From positions 1 to 36,464 of the forward strand of contig JAICYD010000072.1 of the NCBI GenBank assembly GCA_025934375.1: 36,464 nt of DNA, written 5' to 3'. The position numbers and the translations under genes were made by a program. Numbering within the stretch: position 1 is the stretch's first letter; each line of letters begins with the position of its first letter. The DNA comes from Streptosporangiaceae bacterium (GTDB lineage Bacteria; Actinomycetota; Actinomycetes; Streptosporangiales; Streptosporangiaceae). The notes beneath the pieces were generated by a model. The model made no database searches and was not told the origin of the DNA. It saw nothing but the letters and a program-made list of their open reading frames with translations. Shown here in pieces: positions 22,565 through 30,815 of the stretch.

Positions 22565-24358
22565 ATGACCACGACGGAGTGGCGCCAGCCGCCTGCTGAT
22601 GTGGCGGCCAAGCGCGCGGAGATCCTCGCGGAGATCGCCGGAACGACCCTGATGTCCGTCTACGCGGAAACGGCCGAGGCGCACGGGGATAGCGAAGCCC
22701 ACCGCTGGCAGGATGCCAGCGGCGGCTGGCAATCGCTGAACTACCGGCAGGTCCGCGAGAAGGTCAGGCACGCCGCGCTCGGCCTGCGCGCCATCGGCTT
22801 GCGGCCCGGCGAGTTCGCCGTGATCTGGTCCCGCAACCGCTCCGAGGCGACCATCGCCGATTACGCGGTCATGCACGCCCGCGGCATCCCGGTGTTCCTC
22901 TACAACACCCTCGCCCCCGAGCAGGCCGCCTACATCACCGGGCACTGCGCGGCGACCGTCGCCATCGTGGAGGACCGCGAGTACCTGGCCAAGCTGCTCA
23001 GCGTCCGCGACCAGCTGCCCGCGCTGCGCGAGATCGTCCTCATCGACGGCCAGCAGGACGGGACCCGCGGCTGGGAAGACGTGCTCGCGCTCGGCCGCGC
23101 CGACGATGAGCGTGACCCGGGACTGTTCGACGCCACCTGGCAGCAGGTCACCCTGGATGACCTGGTCACGCTGATCTACACCTCGGGCACCACCGGGCAG
23201 CCCAAGGGCGTCATGCTCACCCAGCGCAGCGTGCGCGCCTATCAGGTGGCGGTGGACCAGATCCTCCCGTCGGAGCTGCGCAGCGACCTCGAGGGCGACC
23301 TGCGGATCGTCACGTACCTGCCGATGGCGCACGTCACCGGGCGCAGCGTGGACCACTGGGGGCCGATGACCATCCCGACCACGCTGTGGTACTGCCCCGA
23401 CCACCTGAAGGTCATCGAGGTGGCGGCGCAGGCCCGGCCGACGCTGATGTTCGGCATCCCGCGAGTGTGGGAGAAGCTGCACTCCGCGTTGCGGGCCGGC
23501 ATGGCCGCCTTCGGGCTGCCGGTCGAGCCCGAGGCCGTCGCGGGCCTCCCGGCCGAGGTCAAGCAGGCGATCCTTGCCCGGCCGGGTCTTGACGCCTGCC
23601 GCATCGCCTCCACCGGCTCCGCGCCGATCGACCCGGCGATCATCGAGTTCTTCCGGGCGCTGGGCGTGCCGCTCACCGAGGGCTGGGGCATGACCGAGCT
23701 GTCCAACGCGGCGACCCTGGCCGCGCCCGATCGCGCCCGGGTCGGGACGGTCGGCACGCTGCTGCCGGGGATGGAGGCGCGGATCGCCGACGACGGCGAG
23801 ATCTTGATCCGCGGCCCGCTGGTGATGAGCGGCTACTACAAGGACCCGGAGCGGACCGCCGAGGCGGTGGACCCCGACGGCTGGATGCACACCGGCGACA
23901 TCGGGGAACTTGACGCCGACGGGTACCTGAAGATCACCGACCGCAAGAAGGAGCTGATCATCACCTCCGGAGGGAAGAACATCTCCCCGGCGCTGGTGGA
24001 ATACCAGCTCCAGCGGCACCCGCTGATCGGCCAGGCCTGCGCCATCGGCGACCGCCGGAACTACCTGAGCGCGCTGCTGGTCCTCGACACCGAGTCGGTG
24101 AGCGCCTGGGCGGCCGAGAACGGGATCGAGGCGGCCAGCCCCGGCGAGCTCGCCGCCGACCCCCGGCTGCTCGCCGAGATCGACCAGGCGGTGACGGAGG
24201 CCAACTCGCACCTGGCCCGGGTGGAGCAGGTGCGGCGATACAAGGTCTTGCCCGATGAGTGGACCTCGGCGACCGGCGAGCTCACCCCCACCCTCAAGAA
24301 GCGCCGTCGCGTGATCGTCGAGCGCTACGCCCAGGAGATCGACGACCTGTACGCCTGA
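22565..24358 (+). CDS. Long-chain fatty acid-CoA ligase (AMP-dependent synthetase, FadD15-like)
   Basis: The enzyme activates a fatty acid with ATP through an acyl-AMP and transfers it to CoA. The 597-residue length is typical. Motifs are the AMP-binding P-loop (LIYTSGTTGQPKG, about 203-215), LPMAHVTGR, the gate region around FGIPRVWEKLH, GWGMTEL (about 377-383), HTGDIGELDADGYLKITDRKKELI (about 440-463) and the C-terminal catalytic Lys region (TGELTPTLKKRR). It belongs with the 600-residue FACL group of actinobacteria (FadD15-like) and not with plant-type 4CL enzymes. ATG 22565 has no clear ribosome binding site. It converges on the HTH_42 gene with only 3 bp between the stops. Confidence 0.94.
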   Translation: MTTTEWRQPPADVAAKRAEILAEIAGTTLMSVYAETAEAHGDSEAHRWQDASGGWQSLNYRQVREKVRHAALGLRAIGLRPGEFAVIWSRNRSEATIADYAVMHARGIPVFLYNTLAPEQAAYITGHCAATVAIVEDREYLAKLLSVRDQLPALREIVLIDGQQDGTRGWEDVLALGRADDERDPGLFDATWQQVTLDDLVTLIYTSGTTGQPKGVMLTQRSVRAYQVAVDQILPSELRSDLEGDLRIVTYLPMAHVTGRSVDHWGPMTIPTTLWYCPDHLKVIEVAAQARPTLMFGIPRVWEKLHSALRAGMAAFGLPVEPEAVAGLPAEVKQAILARPGLDACRIASTGSAPIDPAIIEFFRALGVPLTEGWGMTELSNAATLAAPDRARVGTVGTLLPGMEARIADDGEILIRGPLVMSGYYKDPERTAEAVDPDGWMHTGDIGELDADGYLKITDRKKELIITSGGKNISPALVEYQLQRHPLIGQACAIGDRRNYLSALLVLDTESVSAWAAENGIEAASPGELAADPRLLAEIDQAVTEANSHLARVEQVRRYKVLPDEWTSATGELTPTLKKRRRVIVERYAQEIDDLYA

Positions 24359-24361
24359 CCG

Positions 24362-25597
24362 CTACGCCGTCAGCTCGCGTTCCAGGGGAGTGCGGAAGCG
24401 GGGGGTTACCCGAGCGTCGCCGAGCCACGCCTGCAGTCGCGCGGCCTCGGCTTCGACGGCTTTAACGGCGTCCGCGCCGGCGTCCTCCAGCATCCGGAAC
24501 ACGACCTCGCCGGTGGCGCGCTGCGCCCAGCCGCCGGCGATCCGGCCATCCCACCAGATGCTCGGGCCGACGTTCCCGGTCCGGTCGAACAGCGCCGGGC
24601 CGTGCGCGCCGAGGAACCACTCGCGCGACTGCCACCCCATCGGCGTCGGGTCCAGCGCGGGCAGCAGCACCGCGCCCGGCGCGCAGGCCGGCACCGGCTC
24701 GGTATCGGTGGCCAGCGCCACGCCCGGCCGCCCGTCCAGGTCCACCTCGGTGACCGGAAGCGCGGCGAGGGCCGCCTTGGCCTGCCCGGCCGTCCACCCC
24801 GCCCACCACTGCAGGTCGGCGGCGGGCGCGGGCCCGAACGCGAGCAGCCACCGGCGGGCCAGCTCGGCCCGCGCCGCCGCGGCGGTCAGCGTCGATCCGA
24901 GCAGGCCCGCCGGGTCACCGCCCGCGGCCGCGGCGCCGACGCTGCCCGCGTAATCCCGGGGCTCGGGCATCCACGACTGCGCCGGGAACCACCTGAACTG
25001 GCCCGACGACCAGCCGCCGCGCCGGTGGCCGCGTACGATGAGCCCCTCGGCGGACAGCAGCATCAGCACCCGGCTGGTGATGTTCGCCGTGCCGCCGTAA
25101 GACTTGCCGGGCGCGTACTCCAGCGTGGTCCGCAGCCGTGGCTCCTGCGCCGACAAGTCCGCCGCGAACCCGCTGCCCAGCGCGGTCAGCGCGCGCAGCA
25201 CGCCCTCGCTGACGTCGCGCAGCCAGGCGGCGGCGTCACCGTCGCCCACCCCGCCCTTTTCCAGGTCCCGCTCCAGCCCCTGGCGCATCCGCCGGGCCAC
25301 GTCATCGGTGCAGGCCCGCTGCACCACGGGGACCAGCGGAGCCGGGACCAGGAACATCGTGCGCCGCATGCCCAGCATCCGGATGACCTCGCGCCGGGCG
25401 TAGATCGCCTCATCCAGCTCATCGGCGCCGGCCAGCCGGGTCCGCGCCCACGCGGACAGGTACACCGTCACCGGGTCGGTGGCGTGCAGCACGATCATCG
25501 CGCTGACGGCGCTCGTCACCGACTCCGCGGGCTGGCTCAGGTGATGGCGGGCGACCAGCCGCGCCCGCCGCTGCTCCACGCTGACCTTCGGCGTCAT
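24362..25597 (-). CDS. HTH_42 winged-helix protein (AlkZ/AlkX-like DNA glycosylase family)
   Basis: The 411-residue protein matches the HTH_42 (DUF1006) family, whose members include the DNA glycosylases AlkZ and AlkX that remove alkylated or crosslinked bases. Characteristic segments are ARHHLSQPAESV near the N-terminus, RMLGMRRTMFLVP (about 74-86), the winged-helix tandem in the middle (TTLEYAPGKSYGGTANITSRVLMLLSAEGLIVRG), LLPALDPTPMGWQSREWFLG (about 310-329) and GNVGPSIWWDGRIAGGW near the C-terminus. The QxQ or QxD catalytic motif of AlkZ was not clearly found, so glycosylase activity is uncertain. ATG 25597 follows CTGGAGGCGAGC. It is the last gene of a probable operon with the methyltransferase 34 bp upstream. 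Confidence 0.85.
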   Translation of the reverse strand: MTPKVSVEQRRARLVARHHLSQPAESVTSAVSAMIVLHATDPVTVYLSAWARTRLAGADELDEAIYARREVIRMLGMRRTMFLVPAPLVPVVQRACTDDVARRMRQGLERDLEKGGVGDGDAAAWLRDVSEGVLRALTALGSGFAADLSAQEPRLRTTLEYAPGKSYGGTANITSRVLMLLSAEGLIVRGHRRGGWSSGQFRWFPAQSWMPEPRDYAGSVGAAAAGGDPAGLLGSTLTAAAARAELARRWLLAFGPAPAADLQWWAGWTAGQAKAALAALPVTEVDLDGRPGVALATDTEPVPACAPGAVLLPALDPTPMGWQSREWFLGAHGPALFDRTGNVGPSIWWDGRIAGGWAQRATGEVVFRMLEDAGADAVKAVEAEAARLQAWLGDARVTPRFRTPLERELTA

Positions 25598-25631
25598 GCT
25601 CGCCTCCAGGGGTGACTGCGATGCCGGCGCC

Positions 25632-26444
25632 TCACGGTCCGTGCGGCGGTGCCGTTGACGCGTTTCCAGTGACGACGGTAGCGCCTGTCTCCTCGTCGCC
25701 GTGCACGCAAGCGCGCAGCCCGGCCGCGGTCATCGCCGCCGCCATCGTGGCGGCCTGCCGCTCACTCGTCTCGACCAGCACGACGCCGCCGGGCGCGAGC
25801 CATCCCGGCGCCTGGGCGCAGACACGGCGCAAGACCGCCAGCCCGTCGTCCCCGCCGTCGAGCGCGACCCGCGCCTCATGGTCACGGGCCTCCGGTGGCA
25901 TGAACGGTATCTCCCCGGTCGGCACGTAGGGGGCATTGCAGATCAGCACACCGACCAGTCCCCGCAGGCGGGCGGGCAGCGGCGCGAACAGGTCCCCCTG
26001 ATAGACGTGCCCCCCGGCCGGCTCCACGTTCCGCCGCGCGCACGCCACCGCCGCCGGGTCGAGGTCGGCGGCGTGCAGTTCGGCGGGCCAGCCGCCCGCG
26101 TCGCCGAGCTCCCCCAGCACGGCCAGCCCCAGCGCCCCGGTCCCGCAGCACAAGTCCACGATGACAGGGCCCGTCGCGAGCGAGATCGCCGTCTGGACGA
26201 GGAACTCGCTGCGCCGGCGCGGCACGAACACCCCCGGGTCCACGAGGATCCGCAGGCCCCGGAACTCGGCCCAGCCGATCACCTGCTCCAGCGGCAGCCC
26301 GCGCTCCCGCGCGGCGACCATGGCCTCCAGCTCACCCGGCGACCCGGCCGCCCCGGCCAGCAGCGCGGCCTCATCCTCGGCGAACACGCATCCAGCGGCC
26401 CGCAGGCGACCGACGACGCCGGGCGCGGGAGCGGGCATGGTCAC
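25632..26444 (-). CDS. PrmC/HemK-like N5-glutamine methyltransferase homologue, NAPY variant
   Basis: The 270-residue protein has a short N-terminal helical domain (LEQVIGWAEFRGLRILVDPGVFVPRRRSEFLV) and a Rossmann methyltransferase domain. The SAM motif I (VDLCCGTGALGL, about 97-108) is present. The NPPY catalytic motif reads NAPY at 170-173. PrmC methylates the Gln of the GGQ motif in release factors; this is a shorter, diverged paralogue of the type annotated as putative protein N5-glutamine methyltransferase in actinobacteria. The start GTG overlaps the helicase stop (GTGA), so translation is coupled; ATG 26438 is an alternative. The first Pro of NPPY is replaced by Ala, which may be tolerated, but the substrate is unknown. 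Confidence 0.88.
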   Translation of the reverse strand: MTMPAPAPGVVGRLRAAGCVFAEDEAALLAGAAGSPGELEAMVAARERGLPLEQVIGWAEFRGLRILVDPGVFVPRRRSEFLVQTAISLATGPVIVDLCCGTGALGLAVLGELGDAGGWPAELHAADLDPAAVACARRNVEPAGGHVYQGDLFAPLPARLRGLVGVLICNAPYVPTGEIPFMPPEARDHEARVALDGGDDGLAVLRRVCAQAPGWLAPGGVVLVETSERQAATMAAAMTAAGLRACVHGDEETGATVVTGNASTAPPHGP

Positions 26445-29017
26445 GAAGCGGGGCCCACGGCGGTGACGTGGATGACGGCGGTGCCCTCGGCGTCGGAGGC
26501 GGGCAGGTCGACGAGCGCGCTGATGCCCCAGTCGTGGTCGCCCGCCGGGTCATCGAAGATCTGGCGCACCGTCCACTCGCGCGGTCCTTCCTCGGTCACC
26601 AGCATCGCCGGGCCGCGGGCGTCGGGGCCGGTGCCGATCTCGTCGTACTCCCCGAAGTACTCCTCCAGCGCCGACTCCCAGTCGCGCGCGCGCCAGCCGT
26701 CGGCGCCGTCCAGCTCGCCGAGCTCGTCGTAGCGCCGCAGCGCGGCCAGGGTGACCCGGCGGAACAGCGCGTTGCGGACCAGCACCCGGAACGCCCGGGG
26801 GTTGGCCGTCACGCCCTTTGGCGGCGCCTTCACCGCGGCCAGGGCGGATTCCGGGTCGTCATCGGGATGGGTCAGCTTCTCCCACTCATCGATCAGCGAG
26901 GAGTCGACCTGCCGGACGAGCTCGCCCAGCCACTCGATCAGGTCAAGGAGCTCTTCGGTCTTGGCCTCGTCGGGAACGGTCTGCCGAAGCGCCCGGTAGG
27001 CGTCGGCCAGGTAGCGCAACACGATGCCCTCAGACCGGGACAGGCTGTAGAAGTGCACGTACTCGCCGAACGTCATGGACCGCTCGTACATGTCGCGGAC
27101 GACGGACTTCGGCGACAGCTCGTAGTCGGCGACCCACGGGTGGCCGCGCCGATAGATCTCGTAGGCGGCGGTCAGCAGCTCATCGAGCGGCTTGGGCCAG
27201 GTCACCTCCTCCAGCAGCTCCAGCCGGGTCTCGTAGTCGATGCCGTCGGCCTTCATCGCCGCGACGGCCTCGCCGCGGGCGCGGAACTGCTGCGCGGACA
27301 GCACCTGGCGCGGGTCGTCCAGGGTCGCCTCGATGACCGACAGCACATCCAGCGCGTAGGCGCTGGCGTATCCCGCCGCCGCGGCGCCCTCGTTCTGTAT
27401 GGGCTGTTCCCTGGTGAGGAGCTCGATCGCGGCCAGGGCGAACGGCGACAGCGGCTGGTTCAGCGCGAAGTCGTACTGGAGGTCGACCGTGACGCGCACG
27501 GACCGTCCCTCCTGATCTGGCTCCGCCAGGCGCTCCACCACGCCCCCGGCCAGCAGCGCCCGGTAGATCTCGATTGCCCGGTGCACGTGCTTGCGCTGCC
27601 GGTCGCGGGGCTCGTGGTTGTCGCGCAGCAGGTGCTTCAGGGCCGCGAACGCGTTCCCGGGCCGCTCGATCACGTTGAGGATCATCGCGTGGGTGACGAT
27701 GAAGCTGGAGGTCAGCGGCTCCGGGCTGGAATCCCGCAACCTCTCGAAGGTCGGCTGGCCGTAGCCGATGAAGCCGTCGGGTGGCTTCTTCTTGACGACC
27801 TTGCGCCGGGCCTTCGGGTCATCGCCCGCCTTGGCCAGCGCCTTCTCGTTCTCGATGACGTGCTCGGGGGCCTGCACGACGACCCGCCCGACGGTGTCGT
27901 ACCCGGCCCGCCCGGCCCGGCCGGCGATCTGGTGGAACTCGCGGGCCTGCAGCAGCCGGGTCTTCTTGCCGTCGAACTTCGACAGCGACGTGAACAGCAC
28001 GGTCCGGATCGGCACGTTGATGCCGACGCCGAGCGTGTCGGTGCCGCAGATCACCTTCAGCAGGCCGGCCTGCGCCAGCGTCTCCACCAGGCGCCGGTAC
28101 TTGGGCAGCATCCCGGCGTGATGCACGCCGATCCCGTGCCGGACCAGCCGCGACAGCGTCTTGCCGAACCCGGAGGCGAACCGGAAGTCGCCGATCAGCG
28201 CGGCGATCCGCGCCTTCTCCTCCTTGCTGCACACGTTGACGCTCATCAGCGCCTGCGCCTGCTCCAGGGCCTGCGCTTGGGTGAAGTAGACGATGTAGAC
28301 CGGGGCCTGGCCGGTCGACAGCAGTTCCTCCAGCGTCTCGTGCAGCGGCTGGACCAGGTAGGAGAACACGAGCGGGACGGGCCGCTCGGCGTTGGTGATC
28401 ACGGCCGTCTCCCGCCCGGTGCGCCGGGTGAGGTCATCTCGGAAGAACGAGACGTCGCCGAGCGTGGCCGACATCAGCACGAACTGCGCCCGCGGCAACT
28501 CGATGAGCGGCACCTGCCAGGCCCAGCCCCGGGAGGGGTCGGAGTAGAAATGGAACTCATCCATCACGACCTGGCCAGCGTCGGCGTCCGCGCCGTCGCG
28601 CAGCGCGATGTTCGCCAGCACCTCGGCGGTGCAGCAGATGATCGGGGCCTTGCCGTTGACGCTGGCGTCCCCGGTCATCATGCCGACGTTGGCGGCACCG
28701 AAGGCATCGCACAGCGCGAAGAACTTCTCCGACACCAGCGCCTTGATCGGGGCGGTGTAGAAGGTACGCAGACCCGTCGCCATCGCCGCGAAGTGCGCTC
28801 CCATCGCGACCAGGGACTTGCCCGAGCCTGTCGGCGTGGACAAGATGACGTTCGCCCCGGTCATGACCTCGATGAGCGATTCTTCCTGGTGCGGGTACAG
28901 GTCGAGGCCCCGCTCCTTGGCCCACCCGGCGAAGGCGGTGAAGACGGCGTCAGGATCGGGGGCGGCGGTGCCGGATGATGAGGGGGCGGGCGGCGGCAGC
29001 AAGTCGGTGAGCGTCAT
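26441..29017 (-). CDS. DEAD/DEAH-box helicase with DUF3516 C-terminal region
   Basis: This is an 858-residue superfamily 2 ATPase. Walker A is TPTGSGKS (about 61-68), the Q-like YPHQEE precedes it, motif II is DEFH (153-156), motif III SAT (MSATLGD) and motif VI QIAGRAGRAG, with the intervening GTDTLGVGINVPIRTVLF. The region after about residue 430 (KKKPPDGFIGYGQPTFERL...) is the DUF3516 part found in actinobacterial helicases related to Mtr4/Ski2-type enzymes. It likely unwinds RNA or DNA; its cellular target is not known. ATG 29017 is chosen because TGGAG lies 5 bases upstream. The frame also reaches GTG 29047. It sits 65 bp downstream of the synthetase gene and is coupled to the methyltransferase. 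Confidence 0.94.
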   Translation of the reverse strand: MTLTDLLPPPAPSSSGTAAPDPDAVFTAFAGWAKERGLDLYPHQEESLIEVMTGANVILSTPTGSGKSLVAMGAHFAAMATGLRTFYTAPIKALVSEKFFALCDAFGAANVGMMTGDASVNGKAPIICCTAEVLANIALRDGADADAGQVVMDEFHFYSDPSRGWAWQVPLIELPRAQFVLMSATLGDVSFFRDDLTRRTGRETAVITNAERPVPLVFSYLVQPLHETLEELLSTGQAPVYIVYFTQAQALEQAQALMSVNVCSKEEKARIAALIGDFRFASGFGKTLSRLVRHGIGVHHAGMLPKYRRLVETLAQAGLLKVICGTDTLGVGINVPIRTVLFTSLSKFDGKKTRLLQAREFHQIAGRAGRAGYDTVGRVVVQAPEHVIENEKALAKAGDDPKARRKVVKKKPPDGFIGYGQPTFERLRDSSPEPLTSSFIVTHAMILNVIERPGNAFAALKHLLRDNHEPRDRQRKHVHRAIEIYRALLAGGVVERLAEPDQEGRSVRVTVDLQYDFALNQPLSPFALAAIELLTREQPIQNEGAAAAGYASAYALDVLSVIEATLDDPRQVLSAQQFRARGEAVAAMKADGIDYETRLELLEEVTWPKPLDELLTAAYEIYRRGHPWVADYELSPKSVVRDMYERSMTFGEYVHFYSLSRSEGIVLRYLADAYRALRQTVPDEAKTEELLDLIEWLGELVRQVDSSLIDEWEKLTHPDDDPESALAAVKAPPKGVTANPRAFRVLVRNALFRRVTLAALRRYDELGELDGADGWRARDWESALEEYFGEYDEIGTGPDARGPAMLVTEEGPREWTVRQIFDDPAGDHDWGISALVDLPASDAEGTAVIHVTAVGPAS

Positions 29018-29082
29018 GGCTACTCCATGGTGCCCTGCCCCGGGCACTGCCTAAGCCGCTTTCCCTTGCCGCGGCGTGCCCT

Positions 29083-30744
29083 TCAACCCACCGCGCGGGC
29101 CCGGCGCAGCACCTCGTCGGTGCCCAGCGCGGCGCAGACCGCCTCGAGGTCCGGGCTTTTCCGGGTGCCGGTGATGAGCACCCGGATCGCCCCGGAGGCG
29201 TCCGCGATCGACCCGGGGTAGGCGTCGGGGTCCCTCAGGTAGGCCTTCTGGCTGGGCGCGAATCCCAGCGAAGCCGACAGCGCCCGGACCTGGTCGAACC
29301 ATGGCACCCCGGGCGAGGGTGGCAGGTACCCGTCGGCGAACCCCTTCGCCAGGGCGCGCACGAGGTCCGGCGACACGCCGCCGAAGCGCGGGTCGGCCGC
29401 GTCCGTCACCGGCTGGAAGACCTCCGGGAAGAAGTACCCGTACACGGCGCGGAAGTCTGCCCACTTGCGCAGGTCCTTGCGCGGGCTGGCCACGCCCTGC
29501 CCGCGCTCGACCGACAGCGCCCGCAGCGCCAGCGCCCGCTGCGCCCGCACGACCGCGGCCAGCGGGGCGTCGTGGGCGTCCGCCCACGACCCCACCCGCT
29601 CCAGGATCTCCTCCCCGCTCAGCGAGGCGACGAAGTCGGCGCTGATGTCATCGAGCTTGACCATGTCCAACAGCGGCCCGGCGACGCCGAACTCATCCAG
29701 CCGCAGCGGCTCGGCCAGCGCCTCGCCCAATGGCATCTCCGCCAGCCGCGCGTTGGCCAGCCCGCGCAGGTAGTACTGCACCGCCTCGACCGGGAAGCCC
29801 TGCTCCAGGTAGAAGCCGACGCTGGCCTCTGGGTCCTTGCGCTTGGACAGCTTGCGGCGGCTGCCGCCGTCCTGCTTCATCAGCGGCGCGACGTGCGCGT
29901 AGCGGATCCGGTCGAAGCCGAGGGCGTCGAACAACTGGTGGTGCAGCGGCACTGACGACACCCACTCCTCGCCGCGGATCACCAGCGTCACCCGCATCAG
30001 GTGATCGTCGACCACGTGGGCCAGGTGGTAGGTGGGCAGCCGCAGCGGTGAGTCGCTGCGCTTGAGGATGACGATGTCGTTGCGATTGTCGTCGGCGGTG
30101 ATCTCGCCGCGGATTACGTCGGTGAAGCTGACCCGGTGCCCGGACAGGCCCGGCGACCGGAACCGGACCACGTACGGGTCGCCCGCCGCCAGCCGCGTGC
30201 GCACCTGGTCCTGCGGCGCGTCCCGCCAGGTCGCCCATTCACCGTAGTAGCCGGGCAGCGCCCCGGTGGCCTTCTGCCGCGCGGCCCGCGCCTCGGCCTG
30301 CTCCGGCGTCTCGAAGCAGGGATAGGCCAGCCCCCGGCGCATCAGGTCGCGCACGTAGGCCATGTACAGGTCGCCACGGGCTGATTGCCGGTATGGCCCG
30401 TAACGCCCGGTGGCGTCGGCTCCTTCGCCCCCCTCATCAGCCTGGATGCCGAAGTACTGGAACCCCATCTCGAACTGGCTCAGGGACTCTGCTTCGAACC
30501 GGGCCTGGTCGGTGTCCTCCACGCGCAGCAGGTAGACGCCCCCGCTGTGGCGGGCGACGTCGAGGTTGACGCTGGCGGTGAAGATCCCGCCGATGTGCAG
30601 CCAGCCGGTCGGGCTCGGCGCGAACCGGGTGACCTCAGCCGCCGGCGGCAGCTCCCGCGGCGGGTAGCGCTCCTCCAGCTCGGCCGGCTCGGCCAAGTCG
30701 GCGGGAAACAGCGAGTCAACAAGGTCACGGGGCAGTCCGGTCAT
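29083..30744 (-). CDS. gltX: Glutamate-tRNA ligase family protein (GltX paralogue)
   Basis: This class I aminoacyl-tRNA synthetase would attach glutamate to its tRNA. The 553-residue protein is longer than ordinary GltX (about 490) because of an N-terminal extension of about 38 residues before the HIGH-type motif (FAPSPTGWLHIGG, HIGG 50-53). KMSKS is KLSKR (298-302). The catalytic core has LLRVEDTDQARF, RGEEWVSSVPLHHQL and DGGSRRKLSKRKDPEASV. Whether it is the sole GltX or a second one cannot be told from this window. It is the first gene of the minus-strand cluster. ATG 30744 has no strong ribosome binding site. A strong terminator separates it from the secreted protein gene upstream. Confidence 0.92.
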   Translation of the reverse strand: MTGLPRDLVDSLFPADLAEPAELEERYPPRELPPAAEVTRFAPSPTGWLHIGGIFTASVNLDVARHSGGVYLLRVEDTDQARFEAESLSQFEMGFQYFGIQADEGGEGADATGRYGPYRQSARGDLYMAYVRDLMRRGLAYPCFETPEQAEARAARQKATGALPGYYGEWATWRDAPQDQVRTRLAAGDPYVVRFRSPGLSGHRVSFTDVIRGEITADDNRNDIVILKRSDSPLRLPTYHLAHVVDDHLMRVTLVIRGEEWVSSVPLHHQLFDALGFDRIRYAHVAPLMKQDGGSRRKLSKRKDPEASVGFYLEQGFPVEAVQYYLRGLANARLAEMPLGEALAEPLRLDEFGVAGPLLDMVKLDDISADFVASLSGEEILERVGSWADAHDAPLAAVVRAQRALALRALSVERGQGVASPRKDLRKWADFRAVYGYFFPEVFQPVTDAADPRFGGVSPDLVRALAKGFADGYLPPSPGVPWFDQVRALSASLGFAPSQKAYLRDPDAYPGSIADASGAIRVLITGTRKSPDLEAVCAALGTDEVLRRARAVG

Positions 30745-30769
30745 GCGCCCAAGGCTATCGCTGTCGCGA

Positions 30770-30799
30770 GTGCCGCCCGGCGCGGCGGCCGGGCGGCAC
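30770..30799 (-). terminator. Terminator hairpin after the secreted Ig-domain gene
   Basis: A perfect 12-bp stem (30770-30781 with 30788-30799) and a 6-nt loop lie 17 bp past the stop of the secreted protein gene. It also lies just before the gltX start, so it marks the boundary of the gltX cluster. Confidence 0.75.
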
Positions 30800-30815
30800 C
30801 CTCGTTAGCGAGCGG

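Noticed and set aside
22382..24211. 609-codon frame opposite the acyl-CoA ligase gene
   Set aside because: It is a shadow of a clearly recognised enzyme.
26468..28978. 836-codon frame opposite the helicase gene
   Set aside because: It is a shadow of the helicase on the other strand with no domain or supported start.
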